Assembly (NCBI RefSeq): GCF_051020955.1
Contig: NC_135022.1
Location: 8,458,463-8,522,462 of the forward strand
Reading direction: 5' to 3'
DNA: 64,000 nucleotides
Source of the DNA: Megalopta genalis
Lineage: Eukaryota > Arthropoda > Insecta > Hymenoptera > Halictidae
Position numbers and translations under genes: made by a program. The notes beneath the pieces are model-generated. The model was not told the origin of the DNA. It made no database searches and worked only from the letters and a program-made list of their open reading frames with translations. Shown here piece by piece: positions 48,676 to 58,726 of the stretch (position 1 is its first letter; every line of letters starts with the position of its first letter).

Positions 48676-51600
48676 ATGACAAACACACACACACAAACAC
48701 ATCCCCGTACAAACCCAAAAGGCAGGAAGAAGGGAAAGGATGACCATCTAAGTATCCTGCAGATAAATTTAAATCACTGCAGGCTGGCTCATGACCTGCT
48801 ACAGCAAAATGCCGTCGACTGGGGCGTGGATGTGGTAATCATATCCGAGCCCTGGAAGGTTCTGAGTGATTGGTTCGGGGCAAGCGACGACAGGGCGGCC
48901 ATATGGGTCACGGAAAGGGCTACCAGGAGGACGGCCCCGATCCAGAAACTAGCCGGAACGGATGGATGCGTGGCGGTTCAGCTTGGTGACATCACAGTAG
49001 TGAGCTGCTATTACTCGCCAAACGTGCGACTGGCCGAGTTCGAGGCTCGCCTGCAGCATCTGGAGGGCTTGCTGGGTACCTTGGACCACAGCCGGGTTAT
49101 CGTAGCGGGTGACTTCAATGCGAAGTCGCCGGCATGGGGGTCGGCGGAGACGGACACGCGAGGCGCGTCCACCCTCGAGATGGCCAATCGGGCTCGAATC
49201 AGCCCGGTCATCAGCAAGGGGGGGAGCACGTTTGAGAGGAACGGACGGCACTCGGTGATTGACGCCATGTTCTGTGGAAAGGCGGTGCTCCGGAAGCATA
49301 TATGTAGCAACATCATTGACACAGAAAGTGCCTCGGACCACCGATATATAAGGCATGAGTTCGCCGAGGACGCCGCTCGATACGGAGGGGCGCCCAGGCC
49401 GGTAGCGGTCAACGTGGACAAGTTCCTTGCCCTCTACAAAGCGGCTGCGAGGCTGGCCTCGCCGTTCCTTATCGAGACGGCGGCGGACATAGATGGCTAC
49501 ATACAGCTGATGACAGTACTCGTGAGGGAGGCGTCCCGCCCCCAGCTGCGTTCTGAACACAGAAAACCCAGATGGTGGTGGTCACCTGAGGTCGAGGCGG
49601 CTAGGATAGCGGTGGTCAAAAGCAGGAGAAGGCTCCAGAGAGCAAGAAAAAAGGGCACCGCATCCCGGATTGAGCTTGCAGGGGCCATCTACTTGGCACA
49701 CAAGAAAGAACTGAAATGGACTATTCAAGACTCCAAGAATGCATGTTGGAGGAGGTTCATCCGGGGAATAGACACGGACGCCTGGGGGAAACCCTACAAA
49801 TGGGTGGTGAGAAATATAAAGGGGAGGCCTCCCCCGGCCGCACTGGGCCGCGGGGAACAGCGGGCGTTAGTGGAGAGGCTGTTCACCGTCGCCCCTCCGC
49901 CACCCGACCGGGACGTCGCCGATGCTGCGCCCCGACTGACCGCTCGGGGAGGGCTCACTGAGGAGAGGAATGATCCCCCGTTCACGGAGGACGATGTCCG
50001 CGCGGCACTGAGAAGACTCAGGAAGCGGGCCTTGGGGCCTGATGGAATGCCTCTGCCGGTTGTACGGTCGCTGGCGGGATATGCGGCGGGACATATCGCG
50101 CACCTATTTACGAGGTGCTTGGCGATCGGATACTTCCCCCGTGATTGGAAGGTAGGCAGGCTTGTTCTGATACCAAAAAAGGCGGGCCCGGACGGCCGGC
50201 CTGCCTGGCGACCGCTTTGCATACTCTCTAACCTTGCAAAGGCTTTTGAGTATTGCATAAAGCGGAGGATCGCATCCACTATCTCCTTCTCCAACAACCA
50301 ATACGGGTTCACGAGGGGGAGAAGTACAGTGGATGCAGTTAGCCGCGTGGTTGAACTCTGGGACACGGCGAAGAAAAGGAAGAGGCACTGTTTCCTGATA
50401 ACATTGGACGTCAAGAACGCGTTCAACGCGGCAAGATGGGAAAACATCCTGGAGGCCCTCCGAGGGAGGAACATCACCCCCCGCCTCCTTGACCTGATGA
50501 GCAGCTACCTCCGCAGGCGCTGCATTCTGACATGGACGGGCGGGGTTGCGGAGCGGATACCCGTCTATGCGGGGGTGCCCCAGGGATCGGTTCTGGGCCC
50601 TCTACTTTGGAACGTCCAGTATGACGAACTGCTGGACATGGAACTGCCGCGGGACTGCTGTCTCCTGGGCTACGCCGATGACGCCGCCCTGATCGTGACG
50701 GCCGGGGACATGGAGGCGGCTAAGAACAAGGCCACCACGGCCCTGAAAGATATCAGGACCTGGTTCGACCGCAACCACCTGGAGCTTGCGGAGAACAAGT
50801 GCGAGGTCCTCCACCTCACGAGCAGGAAAGCCAGACAGCAAATCTCGGTGAGGATTGGTGACGCCCCCCTCAGGGCATGCGCGGCAACGCGTTACCTTGG
50901 GGTTGTGGTTGAAGGCAACCAGTGTTACCGGGCCCACATTCGCAGCGCCTGCGAGAAGGCCGCGAGGTATGCCGGCATGCTGGGAAGGATCATGCCCAAC
51001 CTGGACGGGGGAGGCTACGGGGCCCGAACATTGTACTACCGCGTGGTGGAGTCGGTGGTCATGTATGCAGCCCCGATCTGGGCCCCGGCCGTCCGCATGG
51101 GAAATAACAGGAGGCTACTCAACACCGCACAAAGGGCGATACTTACGCGAGTTATCAGGGCGTATCGCACCACCGCTCTGGACGCTCTGTGCGTCCTGTC
51201 GGGGTTCCCCCCCTTCGAGCTGGTGGCGGCGGAGAGGAGGCGCGTCCACACGAGATTGGCGGGTCTGGTAAGGGACTCGCCGGAGTATGGACAACTGACT
51301 CTGCGGGTCAAGAGAGAGGAGCGAGGCAGGACGCTGACCGAGTGGCAGAGGAGATGGGACGCAGCCACCGGTGGACGCTGGACGCACGGGATCATTCCAA
51401 AGATCTCGGATTGGATAGAGTGGGGCCCTGCGCTGCTGGACTTCCGCATGACACAGGTGCTGTCCGGGCACGGATGCTTCTCGAGCTTCCTCGCGCGCAT
51501 CGGGAAGTTGGAAGATCCAACGTGCCTGCTGTGCCGGGGAGCTGAGGACACTGTAGAACATGCCCTGATGGCGTGTCCGGCTCACGATAGTGAGCGCTCC

Positions 51601-51777
51601 GCCCTGGTCGGAGAGATCGGGGCCTTCTCGATAGACCAGATACAGAGGATTTTGAAGGCTGACGAGGACAGGATACTGTTTAAGGGATACGTCGAGGACT
51701 GTCTCAAGAAGAGGGAAGCTGCTGTCAACAATGTCCAAAGGAGGAAGAAGGCCAAGCCGCAAGGCAAAGACAAGTAG
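48676..51777 (+). CDS. ORF2 of family C: endonuclease-reverse transcriptase (1033 aa)
   Basis: The first 25 residues are a Thr/His/Lys-rich leader; endonuclease homology begins at about residue 26 (SILQINLNHCRLAHDLLQQ). E58, GDFNAK 145-150 and SDH 220-222 are present. Reverse transcriptase motif A D578 (TLDVKNAFN), motif B GVPQGSVLGP, motif C YADD 666-669. C-terminal CCHC from C950. Intact. High similarity to family B ORF2 over the whole length agrees with the shared target phase. Confidence 0.95.
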   Translation: MTNTHTQTHPRTNPKGRKKGKDDHLSILQINLNHCRLAHDLLQQNAVDWGVDVVIISEPWKVLSDWFGASDDRAAIWVTERATRRTAPIQKLAGTDGCVAVQLGDITVVSCYYSPNVRLAEFEARLQHLEGLLGTLDHSRVIVAGDFNAKSPAWGSAETDTRGASTLEMANRARISPVISKGGSTFERNGRHSVIDAMFCGKAVLRKHICSNIIDTESASDHRYIRHEFAEDAARYGGAPRPVAVNVDKFLALYKAAARLASPFLIETAADIDGYIQLMTVLVREASRPQLRSEHRKPRWWWSPEVEAARIAVVKSRRRLQRARKKGTASRIELAGAIYLAHKKELKWTIQDSKNACWRRFIRGIDTDAWGKPYKWVVRNIKGRPPPAALGRGEQRALVERLFTVAPPPPDRDVADAAPRLTARGGLTEERNDPPFTEDDVRAALRRLRKRALGPDGMPLPVVRSLAGYAAGHIAHLFTRCLAIGYFPRDWKVGRLVLIPKKAGPDGRPAWRPLCILSNLAKAFEYCIKRRIASTISFSNNQYGFTRGRSTVDAVSRVVELWDTAKKRKRHCFLITLDVKNAFNAARWENILEALRGRNITPRLLDLMSSYLRRRCILTWTGGVAERIPVYAGVPQGSVLGPLLWNVQYDELLDMELPRDCCLLGYADDAALIVTAGDMEAAKNKATTALKDIRTWFDRNHLELAENKCEVLHLTSRKARQQISVRIGDAPLRACAATRYLGVVVEGNQCYRAHIRSACEKAARYAGMLGRIMPNLDGGGYGARTLYYRVVESVVMYAAPIWAPAVRMGNNRRLLNTAQRAILTRVIRAYRTTALDALCVLSGFPPFELVAAERRRVHTRLAGLVRDSPEYGQLTLRVKREERGRTLTEWQRRWDAATGGRWTHGIIPKISDWIEWGPALLDFRMTQVLSGHGCFSSFLARIGKLEDPTCLLCRGAEDTVEHALMACPAHDSERSALVGEIGAFSIDQIQRILKADEDRILFKGYVEDCLKKREAAVNNVQRRKKAKPQGKDK

Positions 51778-51970
51778 GTCGGTCTAAAAAACCGTAATTC
51801 CAGCCGCCCCCCTCACGAAGCAATGCTGAAAGGCGGATTCCATTGAGGGGGGCTCCTACAACTTGGCTGAAGGGAGGTTAGGTTTTAGTGGGTAAGCCGA
51901 TTGCACCACCCTCGGCCAGTCCCACACTACCATGGTTATGGTGTGCGTAATGCATTTCCCCCTCCACTGG
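51778..51970 (+). promoter_or_regulatory. 3' UTR of family C
   Basis: Perfect 10-bp hairpin GCCCCCCTCA (51806-51815) with TGAGGGGGGC (51844-51853). The cross-family hairpin GGTTTTAGTGGG/CCCACACTACC (51881-51932) has an inner GCCGA/TCGGC stem and an ATTGCACC loop. The terminal motif is GCATTTCCCCCTCC before the long poly(A). Confidence 0.77.
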
Positions 51971-52048
<78 letters not shown>

Positions 52049-52050
<2 letters not shown>

Positions 52051-55000
52051 TCAAGGTTATGTCAAGGTTATGTCAAGGTTATGTCAAGGTTATGTCAAGG
52101 TTATGTCAAGGTTATGTCAAGGTTATGTCAAGGTTATGTCAAGGTTATGTCAAGGTTATGTCAAGGTTATGTCAAGGTTATGTCAAGGTTATGTCAAGGT
52201 TATGTCAAGGTTATGTCAAGGTTATGTCAAGGTTATGTCAAGGTTATGTCAAGGTTATGTCAAGGTTATGTCAAGGTTATGTCAAGGTTATGTCAAGGTT
52301 ATGTCAAGGTTATGTCAAGGTTATGTCAAGGTTATGTCAAGGTTATGTCAAGGTTATGTCAAGGTTATGTCAAGGTTATGTCAAGGTTATGTCAAGGTTA
52401 TGTCAAGGTTATGTCAAGGTTATGTCAAGGTTATGTCAAGGTTATGTCAAGGTTATGTCAAGGTTATGTCAAGGTTATGTCAAGGTTATGTCAAGGTTAT
52501 GTCAAGGTTATGTCAAGGTTATGTCAAGGTTATGTCAAGGTTATGTCAAGGTTATGTCAAGGTTATGTCAAGGTTATGTCAAGGTTATGTCAAGGTTATG
52601 TCAAGGTTATGTCAAGGTTATGTCAAGGTTATGTCAAGGTTATGTCAAGGTTATGTCAAGGTTATGTCAAGGTTATGTCAAGGTTATGTCAAGGTTATGT
52701 CAAGGTTATGTCAAGGTTATGTCAAGGTTATGTCAAGGTTATGTCAAGGTTATGTCAAGGTTATGTCAAGGTTATGTCAAGGTTATGTCAAGGTTATGTC
52801 AAGGTTATGTCAAGGTTATGTCAAGGTTATGTCAAGGTTATGTCAAGGTTATGTCAAGGTTATGTCAAGGTTATGTCAAGGTTATGTCAAGGTTATGTCA
52901 AGGTTATGTCAAGGTTATGTCAAGGTTATGTCAAGGTTATGTCAAGGTTATGTCAAGGTTATGTCAAGGTTATGTCAAGGTTATGTCAAGGTTATGTCAA
53001 GGTTATGTCAAGGTTATGTCAAGGTTATGTCAAGGTTATGTCAAGGTTATGTCAAGGTTATGTCAAGGTTATGTCAAGGTTATGTCAAGGTTATGTCAAG
53101 GTTATGTCAAGGTTATGTCAAGGTTATGTCAAGGTTATGTCAAGGTTATGTCAAGGTTATGTCAAGGTTATGTCAAGGTTATGTCAAGGTTATGTCAAGG
53201 TTATGTCAAGGTTATGTCAAGGTTATGTCAAGGTTATGTCAAGGTTATGTCAAGGTTATGTCAAGGTTATGTCAAGGTTATGTCAAGGTTATGTCAAGGT
53301 TATGTCAAGGTTATGTCAAGGTTATGTCAAGGTTATGTCAAGGTTATGTCAAGGTTATGTCAAGGTTATGTCAAGGTTATGTCAAGGTTATGTCAAGGTT
53401 ATGTCAAGGTTATGTCAAGGTTATGTCAAGGTTATGTCAAGGTTATGTCAAGGTTATGTCAAGGTTATGTCAAGGTTATGTCAAGGTTATGTCAAGGTTA
53501 TGTCAAGGTTATGTCAAGGTTATGTCAAGGTTATGTCAAGGTTATGTCAAGGTTATGTCAAGGTTATGTCAAGGTTATGTCAAGGTTATGTCAAGGTTAT
53601 GTCAAGGTTATGTCAAGGTTATGTCAAGGTTATGTCAAGGTTATGTCAAGGTTATGTCAAGGTTATGTCAAGGTTATGTCAAGGTTATGTCAAGGTTATG
53701 TCAAGGTTATGTCAAGGTTATGTCAAGGTTATGTCAAGGTTATGTCAAGGTTATGTCAAGGTTATGTCAAGGTTATGTCAAGGTTATGTCAAGGTTATGT
53801 CAAGGTTATGTCAAGGTTATGTCAAGGTTATGTCAAGGTTATGTCATGTCAAGGTTATGTCAAGGTTATGTCAAGGTTATGTCAAGGTTATGTCAAGGTT
53901 ATGTCAAGGTTATGTCAAGGTTATGTCAAGGTTATGTCAAGGTTATGTCAAGGTTATGTCAAGGTTATGTCAAGGTTATGTCAAGGTTATGTCAAGGTTA
54001 TGTCAAGGTTATGTCAAGGTTATGTCAAGGTTATGTCAAGGTTATGTCAAGGTTATGTCAAGGTTATGTCAAGGTTATGTCAAGGTTATGTCAAGGTTAT
54101 GTCAAGGTTATGTCAAGGTTATGTCAAGGTTATGTCAAGGTTATGTCAAGGTTATGTCAAGGTTATGTCAAGGTTATGTCAAGGTTATGTCAAGGTTATG
54201 TCAAGGTTATGTCAAGGTTATGTCAAGGTTATGTCAAGGTTATGTCAAGGTTATGTCAAGGTTATGTCAAGGTTATGTCAAGGTTATGTCAAGGTTATGT
54301 CAAGGTTATGTCAAGGTTATGTCAAGGTTATGTCAAGGTTATGTCAAGGTTATGTCAAGGTTATGTCAAGGTTATGTCAAGGTTATGTCAAGGTTATGTC
54401 AAGGTTATGTCAAGGTTATGTCAAGGTTATGTCAAGGTTATGTCAAGGTTATGTCAAGGTTATGTCAAGGTTATGTCAAGGTTATGTCAAGGTTATGTCA
54501 AGGTTATGTCAAGGTTATGTCAAGGTTATGTCAAGGTTATGTCAAGGTTATGTCAAGGTTATGTCAAGGTTATGTCAAGGTTATGTCAAGGTTATGTCAA
54601 GGTTATGTCAAGGTTATGTCAAGGTTATGTCAAGGTTATGTCAAGGTTATGTCAAGGTTATGTCAAGGTTATGTCAAGGTTATGTCAAGGTTATGTCAAG
54701 GTTATGTCAAGGTTATGTCAAGGTTATGTCAAGGTTATGTCAAGGTTATGTCAAGGTTATGTCAAGGTTATGTCAAGGTTATGTCAAGGTTATGTCAAGG
54801 TTATGTCAAGGTTATGTCAAGGTTATGTCAAGGTTATGTCAAGGTTATGTCAAGGTTATGTCAAGGTTATGTCAAGGTTATGTCAAGGTTATGTCAAGGT
54901 TATGTCAAGGTTATGTCAAGGTTATGTCAAGGTTATGTCAAGGTTATGTCAAGGTTATGTCAAGGTTATGTCAAGGTTATGTCAAGGTTATGTCAAGGTT

Positions 55001-58000
55001 ATGTCAAGGTTATGTCAAGGTTATGTCAAGGTTATGTCAAGGTTATGTCAAGGTTATGTCAAGGTTATGTCAAGGTTATGTCAAGGTTATGTCAAGGTTA
55101 TGTCAAGGTTATGTCAAGGTTATGTCAAGGTTATGTCAAGGTTATGTCAAGGTTATGTCAAGGTTATGTCAAGGTTATGTCAAGGTTATGTCAAGGTTAT
55201 GTCAAGGTTATGTCAAGGTTATGTCAAGGTTATGTCAAGGTTATGTCAAGGTTATGTCAAGGTTATGTCAAGGTTATGTCAAGGTTATGTCAAGGTTATG
55301 TCAAGGTTATGTCAAGGTTATGTCAAGGTTATGTCAAGGTTATGTCAAGGTTATGTCAAGGTTATGTCAAGGTTATGTCAAGGTTATGTCAAGGTTATGT
55401 CAAGGTTATGTCAAGGTTATGTCAAGGTTATGTCAAGGTTATGTCAAGGTTATGTCAAGGTTATGTCAAGGTTATGTCAAGGTTATGTCAAGGTTATGTC
55501 AAGGTTATGTCAAGGTTATGTCAAGGTTATGTCAAGGTTATGTCAAGGTTATGTCAAGGTTATGTCAAGGTTATGTCAAGGTTATGTCAAGGTTATGTCA
55601 AGGTTATGTCAAGGTTATGTCAAGGTTATGTCAAGGTTATGTCAAGGTTATGTCAAGGTTATGTCAAGGTTATGTCAAGGTTATGTCAAGGTTATGTCAA
55701 GGTTATGTCAAGGTTATGTCAAGGTTATGTCAAGGTTATGTCAAGGTTATGTCAAGGTTATGTCAAGGTTATGTCAAGGTTATGTCAAGGTTATGTCAAG
55801 GTTATGTCAAGGTTATGTCAAGGTTATGTCAAGGTTATGTCAAGGTTATGTCAAGGTTATGTCAAGGTTATGTCAAGGTTATGTCAAGGTTATGTCAAGG
55901 TTATGTCAAGGTTATGTCAAGGTTATGTCAAGGTTATGTCAAGGTTATGTCAAGGTTATGTCAAGGTTATGTCAAGGTTATGTCAAGGTTATGTCAAGGT
56001 TATGTCAAGGTTATGTCAAGGTTATGTCAAGGTTATGTCAAGGTTATGTCAAGGTTATGTCAAGGTTATGTCAAGGTTATGTCAAGGTTATGTCAAGGTT
56101 ATGTCAAGGTTATGTCAAGGTTATGTCAAGGTTATGTCAAGGTTATGTCAAGGTTATGTCAAGGTTATGTCAAGGTTATGTCAAGGTTATGTCAAGGTTA
56201 TGTCAAGGTTATGTCAAGGTTATGTCAAGGTTATGTCAAGGTTATGTCAAGGTTATGTCAAGGTTATGTCAAGGTTATGTCAAGGTTATGTCAAGGTTAT
56301 GTCAAGGTTATGTCAAGGTTATGTCAAGGTTATGTCAAGGTTATGTCAAGGTTATGTCAAGGTTATGTCAAGGTTATGTCAAGGTTATGTCAAGGTTATG
56401 TCAAGGTTATGTCAAGGTTATGTCAAGGTTATGTCAAGGTTATGTCAAGGTTATGTCAAGGTTATGTCAAGGTTATGTCAAGGTTATGTCAAGGTTATGT
56501 CAAGGTTATGTCAAGGTTATGTCAAGGTTATGTCAAGGTTATGTCAAGGTTATGTCAAGGTTATGTCAAGGTTATGTCAAGGTTATGTCAAGGTTATGTC
56601 AAGGTTATGTCAAGGTTATGTCAAGGTTATGTCAAGGTTATGTCAAGGTTATGTCAAGGTTATGTCAAGGTTATGTCAAGGTTATGTCAAGGTTATGTCA
56701 AGGTTATGTCAAGGTTATGTCAAGGTTATGTCAAGGTTATGTCAAGGTTATGTCAAGGTTATGTCAAGGTTATGTCAAGGTTATGTCAAGGTTATGTCAA
56801 GGTTATGTCAAGGTTATGTCAAGGTTATGTCAAGGTTATGTCAAGGTTATGTCAAGGTTATGTCAAGGTTATGTCAAGGTTATGTCAAGGTTATGTCAAG
56901 GTTATGTCAAGGTTATGTCAAGGTTATGTCAAGGTTATGTCAAGGTTATGTCAAGGTTATGTCAAGGTTATGTCAAGGTTATGTCAAGGTTATGTCAAGG
57001 TTATGTCAAGGTTATGTCAAGGTTATGTCAAGGTTATGTCAAGGTTATGTCAAGGTTATGTCAAGGTTATGTCAAGGTTATGTCAAGGTTATGTCAAGGT
57101 TATGTCAAGGTTATGTCAAGGTTATGTCAAGGTTATGTCAAGGTTATGTCAAGGTTATGTCAAGGTTATGTCAAGGTTATGTCAAGGTTATGTCAAGGTT
57201 ATGTCAAGGTTATGTCAAGGTTATGTCAAGGTTATGTCAAGGTTATGTCAAGGTTATGTCAAGGTTATGTCAAGGTTATGTCAAGGTTATGTCAAGGTTA
57301 TGTCAAGGTTATGTCAAGGTTATGTCAAGGTTATGTCAAGGTTATGTCAAGGTTATGTCAAGGTTATGTCAAGGTTATGTCAAGGTTATGTCAAGGTTAT
57401 GTCAAGGTTATGTCAAGGTTATGTCAAGGTTATGTCAAGGTTATGTCAAGGTTATGTCAAGGTTATGTCAAGGTTATGTCAAGGTTATGTCAAGGTTATG
57501 TCAAGGTTATGTCAAGGTTATGTCAAGGTTATGTCAAGGTTATGTCAAGGTTATGTCAAGGTTATGTCAAGGTTATGTCAAGGTTATGTCAAGGTTATGT
57601 CAAGGTTATGTCAAGGTTATGTCAAGGTTATGTCAAGGTTATGTCAAGGTTATGTCAAGGTTATGTCAAGGTTATGTCAAGGTTATGTCAAGGTTATGTC
57701 AAGGTTATGTCAAGGTTATGTCAAGGTTATGTCAAGGTTATGTCAAGGTTATGTCAAGGTTATGTCAAGGTTATGTCAAGGTTATGTCAAGGTTATGTCA
57801 AGGTTATGTCAAGGTTATGTCAAGGTTATGTCAAGGTTATGTCAAGGTTATGTCAAGGTTATGTCAAGGTTATGTCAAGGTTATGTCAAGGTTATGTCAA
57901 GGTTATGTCAAGGTTATGTCAAGGTTATGTCAAGGTTATGTCAAGGTTATGTCAAGGTTATGTCAAGGTTATGTCAAGGTTATGTCAAGGTTATGTCAAG

Positions 58001-58355
58001 GTTATGTCAAGGTTATGTCAAGGTTATGTCAAGGTTATGTCAAGGTTATGTCAAGGTTATGTCAAGGTTATGTCAAGGTTATGTCAAGGTTATGTCAAGG
58101 TTATGTCAAGGTTATGTCAAGGTTATGTCAAGGTTATGTCAAGGTTATGTCAAGGTTATGTCAAGGTTATGTCAAGGTTATGTCAAGGTTATGTCAAGGT
58201 TATGTCAAGGTTATGTCAAGGTTATGTCAAGGTTATGTCAAGGTTATGTCAAGGTTATGTCAAGGTTATGTCAAGGTTATGTCAAGGTTATGTCAAGGTT
58301 ATGTCAAGGTTATGTCAAGGTTATGTCAAGGTTATGTCAAGGTTATGTCAAGGTT
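52049..58355 (+). repeat. Telomeric array between C and A8 (6307 nt, about 573 units)
   Basis: Starts TGTCAA and ends GGTT. The length equals 573 units plus the two ends minus one 6-nt deletion near 53845 (reads TTATGTCATGTCAAGG). No substitution is visible, so this is the longest and cleanest array in the window. Confidence 0.98.
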
Positions 58356-58499
58356 CCCCCCCGTGTCCGCTACCTTGTCGTGGTGGGGGGGCTTCGTGCC
58401 CTAATGATCCTCAAGGCTGTGCCGGCGGGGAATTTATTCCCTGGCAGGTTCTACCATGCCGGAGTGGCTTGAGGTGAGGGGCCAACTAAAGTCGGACAC
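58356..58499 (+). ncRNA. Candidate HDV-like ribozyme, copy A8
   Basis: Majority sequence with all helices perfect; P2 3' arm 58493-58499. Confidence 0.78.
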
Positions 58500-58726
58500 A
58501 TACCGTAAACCTGTGGTCATGTTTTACAGGAACGGGGGTCTTGCCTTAACCGGCCGGGCCGCGAGGATGACAACCTCTCTAAAAAATCCCTAGCCCCAAG
58601 CAGTGTTGCGCGGTGAAGAGGGCGTAGCTGGAGTAAGCGCCAGCTATGGTTGGTGGGTGCACCAATCGTTAGCGGACAACCCCGGGGTACCTGGCGACCC
58701 CCCGGGCGTATTAGCCTTCCCCGGGT

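Larger units (their letters stand above)
45769..52048 (+). mobile_element. Family C telomere-specific non-LTR retrotransposon (full length, about 6.3 kb)
   Basis: Ribozyme-like 5' end, ORF1, 35-nt spacer, ORF2, 193-nt 3' UTR, and an unusually long poly(A) at 51971-52048 (78 nt). The flanks give target-site duplication TGTC (or ATGTC). Lower GC and more A-rich codons than family A. Relative of family B by ORF1, ORF2, 3' hairpin and target phase. Confidence 0.94.

Noticed and set aside
52049..58355. Ordinary minisatellite inside a chromosome arm
   Set aside because: The G-strand bias, a unit matching the hymenopteran telomeric pattern, and three families of elements targeted to precise phases all argue for telomere. 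An internal telomere-like block cannot be fully excluded from one window.
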